A stretch of DNA of 64,000 bases from Protonemura montana (GCA_947568835.1 OX387611.1:5832001-5896000); one strand, 5' to 3'. Shown: positions 42,353-54,839, counted from the stretch's first letter. Notes: a model not told the origin generated them from the sequence alone. Translations and numbers: made by a program.

Positions 42353-42871
42353 ATTCTTAAAGAAAAGCGATCCTGGGATTTAGTTTAAATAAAATCAATG
42401 ATTCCCTTGCTTTGTAATAAGTGTGTAAACTTCCACGTGGTTGTACTGCGAGAGCAACGTGACTCAATCGAGTAGGCCAACTCATTATGAGTAAACAAGC
42501 AATGTTAGTGTTTACTAAACAGAGATGACCCGAGTGACCCATCCAGCCTCCGCAATGGAGCAGCACATCTGGTCGGGAACAAGACGGTGGTGACCTCGAA
42601 GATATCTTCAATAGGTCGATATTGCAAAAAGGGCTCGCTCGGCGAAACGGAATTCGGAGATTGTTTTTTGAATGAACATCTCAATAGATACGTTTTTTGT
42701 TTTTCTGTATTTTTTGTTTGTTTTATTGTTGAGCATAGCTAGCAAAACGACATCTAATATTGCAAATAGCTCTACTGTCATTTAAAATCTTTGTTTTTAC
42801 TTTTATTTTTTTAGGCTGTGTATTTCTCTGTATTTTTCTGCATGCCTTTGCCGTTTCTCATATTATTTGCA

Positions 42872-43747
42872 ATTTCGACTGGTCTGCACCGGGGCGCGTT
42901 TAAAGCTTGCTAGATGACGTCACGCTCTTCACCGGGTTTAAACCAGCTCCGAGCGAGAGCGCTCCCACCCGAACACGTGATCACTAGCTGTCAGTAGATT
43001 TATTTGTTTTCCAATTGCCCTGTTGAAATTTTCTGGAGCTGGAAAAATGCACCGGGAGTGGCCCAAGAGCGAGCAACTTTGTCAGTCGAACACGTGAAAG
43101 TTGAACTGGGACAGAGTCACATGCCCAGTGGAACACGTGAAAGTTGCACTGGGACAGAGTCACATGCCCAGTTGAACACGTGAAAGTTGCACTGGGACAG
43201 AGTCACATGCCCAGTGGAACACGTGAAAGTTTCACTGGGGCAGAGTCACATGCCCAGTCGAACACGTGAAAGTTGCACTGGGACAGAGTCACATGCCCAG
43301 TCAAACACGTGAAAGTTGCACTGGGACAGAGTCACATGCCCAGTCGAACACGTGAAAGTTGCAATGGGACAGAGTCACATGCCCAGTCGAACACGTGAAA
43401 GTTGCACTGGGGCAGAGTCACATGCCCAGTCGAACACGTGAAAGTTGCACTGGGGCAGAGTCACATGCCCAGTCGAACACGTGAAAGTTTCACTGGGGCA
43501 GAGTCACATGCCCAGTCGAACACGTGAAAGTTGCACTGGGACAGAGTCACATGCCCAGTCAAACACGTGAAAGTTGCACTGGGACAGAGTCACATGCCCA
43601 GTCGAACACGTGAAAGTTGCACTGGGACAGAGTCACATGCCCAGTCGAACACGTGAAAGTTACACTGGGACAGAGTCACATGCCCAGTCGAACACACAGA
43701 TCGCTCCCAGTGCACACCTAGAGTGCACCGGGGCAGCCTGTCAAATT
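42872..43747 (+). mobile_element. DNA element with 43-bp minisatellite, copy 2
   Basis: Same left segment as copy 1 and about 14 minisatellite units (43080-43690), ending GTGCACCGGGGCAGCCTGTC. Array length differs between copies (about 10, 14 and 17 units). Confidence 0.82.
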
Positions 43748-43866
43748 TGGCATACTTTAAAAAGAAATTCTGTTAATCGGAAGGAAAAACTGAATAAATT
43801 CTTTTATTGTTTCACACTTTTCGTTGGTTTAATTAAGCTTTATTATGTAGGTAAAGAGCAAAGAAG

Positions 43867-44035
43867 TAAGCTAGTACCGTCTTTCGGAAGGGACGATTAG
43901 CCTGTGGTCTCCTTGGTCTTTGACAGGAGTAGGCTACGTCCCGGCACCGGATTTCCTCAAGTCCCTTCTAAGATAGGGTTAGTTCTTAATTGTCTTCATG
44001 TTTACTGACTCCATCAGACCACTATTGTTAGACCG
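43867..44035 (+). mobile_element. 5S-SINE core fragment
   Basis: Core blocks (GTACCGTCTTTCGGAAGGGA, GACAGGAGTAGGCTACGT) with a diverged tail. Confidence 0.75.
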
Positions 44036-44424
44036 GAAACTGATATTTGTTATTCCTACAACAATGTTTGTTACCCAAGACAATTTTCCTGTTTCCTGCT
44101 TTAAATATTGGACCTCGTTCCAGCTCAGCATGTTGTGACGTCACGTACGAATATGATTGCCCCGTACTTTATTGTAGTCAAACACACAAGATTGATTCTT
44201 GGAAGAGGGATGTTGAAAGGAGCCTCAACCAATTGATTTTTTACATCCTGTATGTACCTACCACGTTGACGTAGAGAATTTCTTTTTAAGATGTAATTTT
44301 TATTTAAACTGTTCTTTGTTTTATTTTAGTTGTTAAATTCGAACGTTTATTTTTGCATTCAATCAAAATTGACGCTTAACCGTTTTTCTGACCGTGGCAT
44401 GCTTATAATAGATGTGTATTTAAA

Positions 44425-44512
44425 TTTTTGAGACGGTTATAGTGTTCCTAATAAGAAAATACCCTGCACATTGCAAGCGTTTGCAATTTAAATCAGATTT
44501 CATCTAAAAATT
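44425..44512 (+). mobile_element. tRNA-SINE family A tail
   Basis: TTTTTGAGACGGTTATAGTG and GCACATTGCAAGCGTTTGCA only. Confidence 0.75.
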
Positions 44513-45309
44513 ATTATTCTTTTCTCTTTTGGTAAGATTTTTTTTTTTTTTTTCTTTGGTTTTGTGCAAATCTTGGAACCCACTTTAAGCCTTTGATTCA
44601 CTGGACTGAAGGTTATTTTACTAGTATCTTTGCACTGATTAGTATTTTTTGTTTTTAAATTAAATTATTAAAGAAAATTTTTGGTAGCTAGTTTTGCTGT
44701 TCTTAGACGTCACTTACGAGCTCTATTTTAGGAAATTAGAAAAAAAAAAAAAGTTGTTCTACAATCACATAAAAAATGTACTTCGCCAATTGACGATTTT
44801 CCTATGTACTTAGGAAAAACTCTGATATTAATTTTGATGTAATCATTTTTAGTATCATGTGTAAAAATTTAAATTTTTAAATTTTACAAATTTTTGTCCG
44901 AGCTTGAGAAAATTATTTCTTGTATTGTCCTAATCGTATCTGTCGTAAAAAACCCACGGTTTATACTAAATTAAAAAGATCTTCGCTTTTTAAGAAAGAT
45001 TTTTACAACTGGAAACAAAACTTTTATGAAAATGTGAATGAGTTGCCGTCCGTTATTTTTAGCACGGCTCAATTTGAAAGTCAAAGTTGACCATATGGAA
45101 CTTTTACAATCCAATGGGGAATACAAATTTTGAGTTTCTCTCTCAAATTTAGAGTAAATTAAATTGGTTTCTCTCAAAAAGTTAACACAAACCGTCATTT
45201 GTATCTTTTATCAACTTAACGTGTCTTCTGTCTCTCTGAATCGTCTAAGCTATCAAATTTTTCATAAGAAAAAAATATTTTCAGAGGTTAAGGAATAAAG
45301 AATAAACAT
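44513..45309. other. AT-rich sequence, nothing recognised
   Basis: No supported feature. Confidence 0.4.
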
Positions 45310-45672
45310 TTTAAGATTTTTTGAGGCGAAACTGAACGGCTTGTACAAATCAGTTGTGGGGTATAAGTCCTGGGGAGATATTGCTAGGAGGCTGGAGGCA
45401 GCACAAGACCGCGGAAGATCGGACCACCCTAAGAAGATGCTGGAAAGGGGCTAAAACACAGATATAGGAAAATACTCCTTTCTAGCAGACAGTGTACGTG
45501 TATGGAATTGTCTCCCAAGGTAGTTAGTGGATCCCATCGCAGAGAATGTCAATAAATTCAAAACCCAAATTAAAATTCTAAAATTGTAATTGTACTTAGA
45601 GATGACATTAAGATGTTAAACTTTGTAACCGAGTCTAACATGTGACTCAAAACAAATAAATAAATAAATTAT
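45310..45672 (+). mobile_element. LINE 3' end
   Basis: The plus strand encodes SWGDIARRLEAAQDRGRSD, a stop, then YSFLADSVRVWNCLPR, a stop, and NVNKFKTQIKIL. The order 'FxxRxVxxWNxLP ... VNxFK' is characteristic of the end of LINE reverse-transcriptase frames. It is followed by an AAAT microsatellite tail. Two stops show it is dead. Confidence 0.75.
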
Positions 45673-45847
45673 TATTATTATTATTATTTTTATTAATTTT
45701 CCTTAAGCGTTTGAGAGCCGTTGATGTATGATACTTGTGGTTTTTCAGTTATTTTTCTTTTTTTATGGATTTTTTGTCCCAAAAAGAACTCATTTTAGGT
45801 TTAAACTCCCATCATTAAGCGAGCATTAACCGAAAATATCAAAGATT

Positions 45848-46064
45848 GGTGGCATGGTTGTTTTCAGAGCCGTGGTTTGATATGTTGACTTATGTTTTTC
45901 TGTGATGAAGAGGTTTGCGGTCCTAACATCATTCTAAATCGGTCCAAAACATCATTCTCCTGAAGATGACGAGCCGTGCCTCGTCGAAAAGTCGATAAGT
46001 AAAACCATTTCTAGGACCACAAACCTCTTCAACACAAAGCAAAAACCGAAAAACACATCACAAC
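45848..46064. mobile_element. Small foldback element with hammerhead-like hairpin
   Basis: Flanked by the 12-bp direct repeat ATATCAAAGATT (45836-45847 and 46065-46076). Inside, inverted arms GAAGAGGTTTGCGGTCCTA (about 45907) and TAGGACCACAAACCTCTTC (about 46012) enclose CTGAAGATGACGAG-CCGTGC-CTCGTCGAAAAG. The core CUGA-x-GA / stem / GAAA resembles a hammerhead stem-II region, as in Penelope-like retroelement terminal repeats. Confidence 0.75.
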
Positions 46065-46116
46065 ATATCAAAGATTTCTGAAGTCAACAATCAAACAATA
46101 TTTTATTATTATCAAC

Positions 46117-46270
46117 ACTATAACCCCCGAGCAACACCCGCGACAGGTGGAGATCGGGGTCCGAGTCTCCGTTTGGTCATCAATTTTTGAGACGGTTATA
46201 GTGTTCATAATAATAAAATACCCCGCGCATTGCAAGCGTTTGCAATTTTAATAAGATTTCATCCTAACAA
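46117..46270 (+). mobile_element. tRNA-SINE family A
   Basis: Half tRNA (CCCGAGCAACACCCGCGACA, GGTCCGAGTCTCC) and full tail. An inverted tail piece (TTATTATTATCAACACTATA) lies directly to its left. Confidence 0.8.
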
Positions 46271-46959
46271 TCAAACGAATTTTCACAGCGACAAATTAAC
46301 CAAAATTGATAATATTTCTCTGTATTTCACAAAAAAATACATATAAAAAGCATATAAAACATTATCATCTTACCTTGATAAAAGCTTGACACCGAAATGT
46401 TGAACACCATTTCAAAAAAATCACAAATAAAAGTAAAAAAAAATACTCTTTTTAAAATATCACCAAATCTTAACAGAATCTTACTTATGACTTCCTGTCT
46501 GCCACACACTTGTTTTGATCTCAATCAATAAATGATTTGGCATCTAACTAGGTTCATCTGTTTATATACTCTCTTACCAGCCAGCCTGGCTCCTGTCAGA
46601 CGAAGATAGAACATAGACAAATACACAACAATGACAGAGATGTGTACAGTAGCTAAATTAGAGAGAGAATAAGAATGATTAGAGGATTTTAAAGCGTGAG
46701 CGACAAAGAAAACAATATTGTAAAAATGTTTTACGATGTAAGAGAGAAGAGATGATGTTTTACAGTGAGAGGAAGTGGGATGACAAGTATTGATCGTTTA
46801 TGATGAAGGGAGATAGTGGAGATATGGTAGTTTGTGAATGAATTTTTTCGTTGGCGTTTTACGATGATTTTTGCTTTCTTTTATTGGTTTACATGGAATC
46901 GACATCTGCTCGATTTATTGCTCAAGATTTTGCGATGATGCAGTGAAGGATTCAGATGA

Positions 46960-47405
46960 AATATTATTTAAATTGCAAAGGCTGGCAATGCGCGGGTTAT
47001 TTTATAATTATTAACACTCTAACCGTCTCAAAAATTGATGCCCAAACGTGGACTCGAACCCCGATCTCCACCTATCGCAGGTGTTGCTCTGAACAATTGA
47101 GCTATTTGGACACTGGCTTTTTGAGACGATTCTAGTGTATTTGATGAGAATGACGGATCTCCAAGGAGTAGAACCAAGAGGCTGTGAATACTCACAGTCA
47201 CTCTGATTCTAGTGACGCTATATCACGTCACAACCTGTCAAACTCGAGTAACTCCAATTTGACGTTGAATTCGTTGCTGTATTAGGATTAAATCTTATTT
47301 AAATTGCAAACGCTTGCAATGTGCGGGGTATTTTATTATTAACAACACTAATAACTTTCTTAAAAATTGATTAATTGATCAATTTTTGAGACGGTTATAG
47401 TGATG
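46960..47405 (-). mobile_element. tRNA-SINE family A, longest copy
   Basis: On the minus strand: tail, head (CTCGAGTTTGACAGGTTGTG, GATATAGCGTCACTAGAATC), tRNA-like part (CAAATAGCTCAATTGTTCAG ... GGTTCGAGTCC) and tail. Tail copies on both sides are arranged in direct and inverted orientation. Confidence 0.85.
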
Positions 47406-47479
47406 TGAAGGAATTTCAGTGGTTTGTGAGTAAGAATTTTAATTGTTTTGTTAATTGGAGATTGTTTAGATTGTTTTTA

Positions 47480-47640
47480 GACTTATGTCAACTTGATGTA
47501 AACTTAGCACTTGTATTGACAAAAACTATTTCAACTGGGTTTTGAATGCTAAGTGAAGAACAACTAAATTTCGCAACGTTTCGTAACTTATACCTGTTAC
47601 TTTATCAAGGGTTAAGATATAATAATGTATTAGATAATGA
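47480..47640 (-). mobile_element. Penelope-like foldback element copy
   Basis: Minus strand reads CTTGATAAAGTAAC-AGGTATAA-GTTACGAAACGTTGC followed by the family tail. Confidence 0.72.
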
Positions 47641-47769
47641 AGGGTTTATTGTAATTGCAATTATATTTGTCCCTTTATATGTTCATTAATTACAAAGTTT
47701 TCCTTCATAGTGAAAAAGAATGTGGACACGTCCAAATAAAATATAAAAATATATATTATAATGCTACCA

Positions 47770-48432
47770 AAGCGTAATGCTAAAATGCTAAAATGCTAAA
47801 AAGCTAAAATGCTAAAATGCTAAAATGCTAAAATGCTAAAATGCTAAAATTCTAAAATGCTAGAATTCTAAAATGCTAAAATGCTAAAATGCTAAAATTC
47901 TAAAATACTAAAATGCTAAAATGCTAAAATGCTAGAATTCTAAAATGCTTAAATTCTAAAAAGCTTAAATTCTAAAATGCTAAAATCCTTAAATGCTAAA
48001 ATGCTAAAATGCTAAAATGCTAGAATTCTAAAATGCTTAAATTCTAAAATTCTAAAATTCTAAAATGCTAAAATGCTAAAATGCTAGAATTCTAAAATGC
48101 TTAAATTCTAAAATACTCAAATTCTAAAATGCTAAAATTCTAAAATGCTAAAATGCTAAAATGCCAGAATTCTAAAATGCTAAAATGCTAAAATGCTAAA
48201 ATTCTAAAATGCTAAAATGCTAAAATGCTAAAATGCTAAAATGCTAGAATGCTAAAATGCTAAAATGCTAAAAAGCTAAAATGCTAAAATGCTAAAATGC
48301 TAAAATGCTAAAATGCTAAAATGCTAAAATGCTAAAATGCTAAAATGCTAAAATGCTAAAATGCTAAAATGCTAAAATGCTAAAATGCTAAAATGCTAAA
48401 ATGCTAAAATGCTTAAATGCTTAAATGCTAAG
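47770..48432 (+). repeat. 8-bp satellite (AAAATGCT)
   Basis: About 80 units with variants AATTCT and AAGCT; the 3' half is nearly perfect and the 5' half more diverged. Confidence 0.96.
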
Positions 48433-49194
48433 ATAAGCAGTTAAAATAAAAATAATAATAAACAGTCACACCGTCATGCAATTCTTTGTGTAAAATTTAT
48501 AAAATTCCTTTGAATCATAAAAACCTTCAAACAATAACAAATTCTTCCAAAACATCGAAACTTCAATAGAATATCTTAACGAGACCAAATTTCGCCTCGT
48601 AAGAAACTTAACAGTCCGTTTAAATATTTAGTGTCCGTTTGTTAGTGGAACATTAAGTAATTAACAGACCGTTAAGAAACAAATAAACATTTTCTGATTA
48701 GTTGTCACTAGGCATTATAACATTTCAACGGTCTGTTAGGGTCTTGACGGACCACTGAAAAACCTGCCATGAGAAACATTCAAATTCTGTTACTCATTTT
48801 TTTTACTCAAAAATAGTCAAACATTTTACTAAATACAAAAAAACGAATATATATGAAAAACGAAATTAAAATTTACGCAGTTTTTCTAGTAAACTTTTGG
48901 CTGTCATTTTTCTTGTTTTTTATTCTGATTGAGTAATTATTTGGGTTTGACGACGTGGTTTAACGACGTGGTTTAACGACACGTCAGCTGCTCGGCTATT
49001 TACGCCGAAAAAGAGTGGTCACGGGATCTCAACAAAGACATTGTACTAAACTACATTGTACAGAACATTTTTATTTCAATAAGTTGTCCTAGCAGCAAGT
49101 ACCACAACAACTTTGATCAAATATATATTTCACAAGTCGTTTCGAAAATTGTATCCATAAGAATTCTCACCCAAATATTAACAAAAAATTCTTT
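48433..49194. other. AT-rich sequence, nothing recognised
   Basis: No supported feature. GACGTGGTTTAAC is repeated in tandem near 48950-48975. Confidence 0.4.
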
Positions 49195-49280
49195 AACTGA
49201 AAAGGGAACTAGACTAGAAAAATTTTCGACCGAACCGGGGCACTTACCGGAACCTCCCAATTGCCTGTAGCGCCTTGCAA
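49195..49280 (-). mobile_element. tRNA-SINE family B fragment
   Basis: The minus strand has GGCAATTGGGAGGTTCCGGT and CCCGGTTCGGTC, matching the tRNA-like region at 62041. Confidence 0.55.
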
Positions 49281-49288
49281 TGGGAGTA

Positions 49289-49709
49289 GGGAAATCTCCT
49301 TAAGATAATTATTTAATTATTATCATTGTGTTCAAATACGCATTTAAAATAAATCTGATATATTTTTTCTTTTTATAATCCGATCATAACTTTTCTATTT
49401 ATATTTGTTTTAAGAATGGCTAAAATATGAATTCTCGTGGCGGGATTAAAACGGGCTGTGATTAACTACAGGTAGTTCTGACGTCATTTTGTTGTTTCCT
49501 TTGCGTTCGCTTCTGTTTCTTGACGTCATACTGACGTCAGATTTCACTTCATGTCACAAAAAATTGCCACCCTCGTTTTCGTACGAGATTCAAACGCAAA
49601 CATTTTAAGCAGAGATATTTTATTCAAATTTTTTTTAGAAGAAAATAAAAAAAAAAGTGTTCATTATTTTCTCACAAAAAAAAATGGTTTTATACTTAAA
49701 ATATTTCCC
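49289..49709 (+). mobile_element. CRE-bearing MITE, copy 3, with TA target sites
   Basis: 421 bases between TA dinucleotides (49287-49288 and 49710-49711). Imperfect inverted ends: GGGAAATCTCCTTAAG at the left and CTTAAAATATTTCCC at the right. TA duplication and short inverted ends fit a Tc1/mariner-type MITE. Internal TGACGTCA motifs are conserved with copies 1 and 2. Confidence 0.82.
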
Positions 49710-49712
49710 TAT

Positions 49713-49800
49713 TGTATTGTCATGGCAATTGGGATATCCAGGGTTCGTATCCCGGTTCTAGTCTAGCTTCCTTCCATCCATAGCTTGCTGGTTTCAGCTA
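49713..49800 (+). mobile_element. tRNA-SINE family B fragment
   Basis: TGGCAATTGGGATATCCAGG and GGTTCGTATCCCGGTTC (B-box) followed by TAGTCTAGCTTCC, as at 62041-62160. Confidence 0.6.
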
Positions 49801-50213
49801 CCTAGTAAAATTACCAGAAAAATCTAAAAAATACTGCAATTCCATAACTGAAAAACTGACGTATGTTATTTGAGAAACGTATCATCATTTCCACTTTTAG
49901 AAATGACTGCAATTTCTCGTCGTAAAACACTTTTAATGCGTGCGAAGTTGCTCGATTGATTCGTCACTTGGGCAGTTAAACATCAGCCAAGACTGGTCAA
50001 GACTGGCTGCCGATTACTTTGATTACTAGCATTAAAATCAAATCGATTGCAACATCTCTTTAGCGAAGATGCCACACAAGACGCTAGCTAAACAGCAAGT
50101 AGAACTTTTCTTAAATAAGTTTTTCGAATAAAAGATGATTTATTGTGATAGAATGTTCCACGACGGATAATGATTCATTTCGGGTCATTTACTGACAGCT
50201 AGAAGACCACAGG

Positions 50214-50890
50214 GACAGGGACAGTGCCAACACGGTGTGTCAAAGTGACAAGGTTAAGCGGTGGCCGGTCCTTGGTGCTGTTGGACAGGAGCAGACAACA
50301 CGGTGTGTCAAAGTGACAAGGTTAAGCGGTGGCCGGTCCTTGGTGCTGTTGGACAGGAGCAGACAACACAGTGTGTCAAAGTGACATGGCTAAGCGGTGG
50401 CCGGTCCTTGGTGCTGTTGGACAGGAGCAGCCAACACAGTGTGTCAAAGTGACAAGGCTAAGCGGTGGCTGGTCCTTGGTGCTGTTGAACAGGAGCAGCC
50501 AACACAGTGTGTCAAAGGGACATGGCTGACCGGTGACCGGTCCTTGGTGCTGTTGGACAGGAGCAGCCAACACAGTGTGTCAAAGTGACAAGGCTAAGCG
50601 GTGGCCGGTCCTTGGTGCTGTTGGACAGGAGCAGCCAACACAGTGTGTCAAAGGGACAAGGCTAAGCGGTGGACGGTCTTTGGTGCTGTTAGACAGGAGC
50701 AGCCAACACGGTGTGTCAAAGGGACAAGGCTAAGTGGTGGTCGGTCCTTGGTGCTGTTGGACAGGAGCAGCCAACACGGTGTGTCAAAGGGACAAGGCTA
50801 AGCGGTGGTCGGTCCTTGGTGCTGTTGGACAGGAGCAGCCAACACGGTGTGTCAAAGGGACAAGGCTAAGCGGTGGCCGGTTCTTAGAGC
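50214..50890 (+). repeat. 68-bp minisatellite, second locus
   Basis: About ten units of the CNMamide-intron unit in opposite orientation (GGCTAAGCGGTGGCCGGTCC ... AGCAGCCAACACAGTGTGTC). The right border is abrupt at about 50890. Confidence 0.96.
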
Positions 50891-51884
50891 TGTTAGCCAT
50901 ATGGGCGCACTCTGTGGCGACGCCAGTAACTACATACCGACGCCGCATTGAAAAGGTTCCTGGCGTCGACACAGATGGCTCTGCGAGGGTGGTTTGCTTG
51001 TGACGAATCGATGCATAGTGTTTTAACTTAAAGAGAGGTACATTTTTAGAACTCCTTAACAAGCGATGGTTGGTTTTGTTAGTTTTTTACTGGAGCTTGT
51101 TTGGATTGTTATTTTTAATGGGCAGATCATGGAATCATCAAAGAATATTGCAGTTATGGAGTAAGGAGATGGCAGCCAACGTATTTACTGTTAAATCAAC
51201 TTGATTATGCATGTGTACCAATAAGAAGGATACATTTTGTAAAAATATTGCTGAAAAGTCTTTCAGACATCGCTGACTTTGCGGACGTCGTAGAACAAAC
51301 GATGCTTTTTCTTTTGCTGGATGTTCTAGTTTGTTGAAAAATAGGGTAAATATTTTATATTATTATCTTGCTGCTTGACAATTCAACTTTTTAGAGTAAA
51401 AATATCAAGAGACAGTTGGACTCCTAATTTTCGGAACCAAAAATTTGCATTTTTTAATGGCCTTTATGTTGAAAAGCGAAAATCAAATATCATTGGCATT
51501 GTCAGAACCTTAATGAACACTTTACTTTTAAAATAGATAAGTGCTCAAATATTCTTCTTCTAGTTGCAACTGTACGCACGTGTTTCGGCCAGCAAAATGA
51601 TCTGTCTGTCACAATTTTGACATTCATCTTTATTCACTTTTTTATTTCCTTCACTTATGAAATGTTTTGACATTTTCATTTCCACCGATGATGAATGTGT
51701 GGAAAGATAAGAAAAAAGTCCTCTCTTGAAAACATAGCATGTGGAAGAACTTCATATCTTTATACCGTTACAAAGATAGTTTTGCTATAAAACACTTTTT
51801 CAAACCTGCAAAATTCAGATTAATTGAAATCATTCATACTTTTGAATGGCACGATGTTTGATTTTATAGACTAAAATATTCTCT
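50891..51884. other. Unrecognised sequence after the 68-bp array
   Basis: The first 110 bases (50891-51003) are GC-richer and open in the frame of the array, but no splice or family evidence supports an exon. Confidence 0.35.
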
Positions 51885-52310
51885 CAAAGTTAAGCAACAC
51901 TGCGCTGAGTCAATTTGAAAGGGTGGCCACCGAACGGTTTGTCGTGTTGGAAACACCGGTTCTCATGAGATCACCGAAGTTAAGCAACACTGCGCTGGGT
52001 CAGGGATTGGATGGGTAGCCACCGAACGGTTGGCGTGTTGGAAACATCGATTCTCATGAGATCACCGAAGTTAAGCAACACTGCGCTGAGTCAGGTATTG
52101 GATGGGTAGCCACCGAACGGTTCGGCGTGTTTGAAATACTATTTCTTTAAAAAACCTATCAATACTTTTCGACAACATGTGGATTTTCAAAGGAATCCTA
52201 TTATTCGAGTTGTATAGCGTTATTTTCTTGTTTTTGCCTTTCTTTGGAACGGACATTAGCCAGTTGTAGCCATTACCATCTTCGACAGAGTCAAAGATTT
52301 TTGAATCCAT
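51885..52310 (+). mobile_element. 5S-SINE with three 5S modules, degraded core
   Basis: Three modules (GGCGTGTTGGAAACACCGGT, CACCGAAGTTAAGCAACACT, GATGGGTAGCCACCGAACGG), then an eroded core (GACATTAGCCAGTTG). Confidence 0.82.
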
Positions 52311-52528
52311 ACCACATAAAAATTTAGTTCAACGCCAGTAGACCACAGCCACAAGGCTGTCAGTAAAAAAACTGAGTCTTTAATTACTCCAATCCTCACT
52401 TGGTCTGGTGTGATTGTATTATTATTTCTCAAAAGAAGAGTGCAAGACTATTTTAAAAATTATAATATTTTTGATCCCAGAAAATAAGAAAGGATCAATC
52501 ATATATGACATTTTTTACTGACGGATAA

Positions 52529-52765
52529 TTTGGCAATTTTCTCCATGCTGAATCTAACAATACAACGTTTGTCAGAATATTTAAAGAGGTCAACTTGAAA
52601 AAGCTTGAAAACCTACGTACCTACATTGAATGCAGACAAAATGAAGGTACTCCATTCTATTCTGTCAGACTGCCAGGAGGACTCTTGCACTTCCAAGGAA
52701 GGATGACCCTTGATGTAAAAGACACTTTGAAAAGAGGTGACACCTTGATTCTTCTAGCAGCTTGA
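52529..52765 (+). CDS. Protein-like exon, perhaps CBM39-like
   Basis: 78 open codons to a TGA. No ATG opens it, so it would be a terminal exon; AG dinucleotides at 52578 or 52588 could serve as acceptors. Translation includes TTFVRIFKEVNLKKLENLR, TPFYSVRLPGGLLHFQGRM and LDVKDTLKRGDTLILLAA. The pattern 'x-V-x-L-P-G-x-L-x-H-F-Q-G ... L-D-V-x-D-x-L-x-x-G-D-T-L' loosely recalls the CBM39 domain at the N-terminus of insect beta-1,3-glucan recognition proteins. That domain normally continues after 'GDT', and here it stops. It could be a pseudogenised fragment. Family assignment is weak. Confidence 0.35.
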   Translation, partial: FGNFLHAESNNTTFVRIFKEVNLKKLENLRTYIECRQNEGTPFYSVRLPGGLLHFQGRMTLDVKDTLKRGDTLILLAA

Positions 52766-54032
52766 AGCTTAACACAAGTACCTAGTCTCCTTGAAACAAA
52801 AAATGGAATACCACGAAATCAAAATATGTTTAGATGAGTTTTAGAGAAAACACGTTCCAGGCTTTTTGCTCAAATTCACTTTTTTTCTGTCTTCTTTCTC
52901 TAACTAAAGTTACTTTTGCTGTTTATCACTTATATTGATTTCGATGCAGTTTAATTGTCACAGATATATGTTATCCTTCTACTCAATAACAATTGAGTTT
53001 GTTTTAATGCACCGAAAGTCTATTATTTTCTGTGCAAACTTCCACATCCGTCCTAATCGTTCCAATAAAATTCCTGGGGACGCATCCACAAAGCTGCTTT
53101 AAAGTTTAACCCTGGTGTTTAAATATGATCATACAATCTCTTATGTTTTTTTTTTCAAAATTACACAACTTACCTCAAAATTTATGATGACTTATATATG
53201 CGTCCCCTTTCTACTTATATTTATAGTTACTCTGTCTGTTCTGCAAAAACAACAGCAAGAAAAAAAGGAACATTCTCGCGACACTTTTCTTTTCCCCTTT
53301 CCAGTTTTCTCTTTGCTACACGACTGGGAAATATGATACTTTTTCTTAATTGGGACATAGCTTGATGACAACAGAAGGAGGGAAAGGGAGAAAGAAAACG
53401 TTGTTAATCTTGGAGCTGCAAATTTTCCCACCCGAAACAACTTGCTTGTTCACGTTTCAGGTTTCTTATTATGATTTTACAAAATTATATTTTGCCATCC
53501 TGTTACACTAGAAACCATTTCAACATTTTTGGTCTAACGGTGAACGGTATGTCCCTACATAACGATGTCGCTGACGTCAATGCTTCCCTCAAGCTGAGAT
53601 TCTTATCATAAGAATGACTATGACATGTCGAAAAAAAAACACAATTGAATTTCTTGCAGTGACTTGCAATTTCCTTCTCGAAGTTGACCATTTCCTGGGG
53701 AGCTTCGTGGTTGACGTTTTTGCTTGATTTTTCTTGATTTTTCTTGATAGATAAATGGTTATTAGTTTTGTTATGTTGGATTTCTAGACCATCTTGGGGA
53801 TGGATTGTACTAAAAATAAATACTTTTCAATACCGCATTGTCCTGGGCATTGAAAAAGACCACACATGTCTTTTCTGGCTTAATGACGGATATAATTGGA
53901 ATGCCGCAAGGCAAAAAATGTTTTGTCAAATTACCAAAAATGGCCAATATATCCGATATCCATGCCTTACTGTGATATAAAATGCCCATCAAATACTAGA
54001 AAACTAATAAAAAATCAATCGAAACTTAAAAA
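52766..54032. other. AT-rich sequence, nothing firm
   Basis: Short frames at 53744-53992 on both strands look protein-like in places but have no splice or family support. Confidence 0.35.
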
Positions 54033-54039
54033 AAATGCG

Positions 54040-54081
<42 letters not shown>

Positions 54082-54735
54082 TTTATTTGTCATAAGATAA
54101 TTGTACAACGATATCAACAAAAGTCACTTTACACAGACAATGTCTCTAATCCTAGTCTACTAATTTTAATCTGTTAGTTTCCTATTTAAAAACTCTGTCG
54201 TTGAGTAAAATCACTTATTTATAAAAAATGTTTTAAGCATGTCTATAAAATTGCTTTGGCCTCTTAAGATTTAAATTTCCTTTGGTGATTGGTTAAACAG
54301 TCTTCTGTCTGCAGTGCATAAAAAGGTTCTTTCTTGTATAACTCAAGGCGGTGAGCTTCTTCTTCTAGATTATCTTTATTTTGTGGCTTTGTGGGAACTT
54401 AATTTTTCCACATCGTCATCAGCTTGCTTGGCCCAATTTACTATAAAAAGTATTGCAATAAGTAGGGGAGGAAGGGTCTAAAAGTCTCAGGGGCTAGTTG
54501 TCTCAGTGTTCAAATCTCGACTCCAAATGGTACCAGAAGCAAAATACTGATCCGGGTTACTTCGACGTCTAAATATCTTACTATTCTGAAAATTGAATTC
54601 GTTTCGGTGCATAATTCACACTCCTGGAAGAGATTGCTTGTTTTGATAGGTGGTTAGTAACTTTTCTGCTGCTAAGTTATTTCGTATTTTACGTAAAAAT
54701 ATCCATCTAATAATGCGTTGTTAAACACAACTTAT
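54033..54735 (-). mobile_element. Probable degraded LINE 3' end
   Basis: The plus side begins with an (AAT)n run (about 54040-54080), i.e. the tail of a minus-strand element. The minus-strand translation holds FLRKIRNNLAAEKLL near 54710 and several stops after it, resembling the C-terminal RT region. It is heavily degraded. Confidence 0.5.
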
Positions 54736-54777
54736 CATCATTTAGGAATGAGGAATGCTAGCGTCATCGATTTCTTT

Positions 54778-54830
54778 TCACCGAACGTTTGTCGTGTTGG
54801 AAACATCTTGAGATTACCGAAGTTATCCTT
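54778..54830 (+). mobile_element. 5S-SINE head scrap
   Basis: CACCGAACGTTTGTCGTGTT-GGAAACATC and ACCGAAGTTA only. Confidence 0.65.
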
Positions 54831-54839
54831 CGATATTCA

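Noticed and set aside
53744..53992. Opposing 60-78 codon frames
   Set aside because: No splice sites, start context or family resemblance that I could defend.
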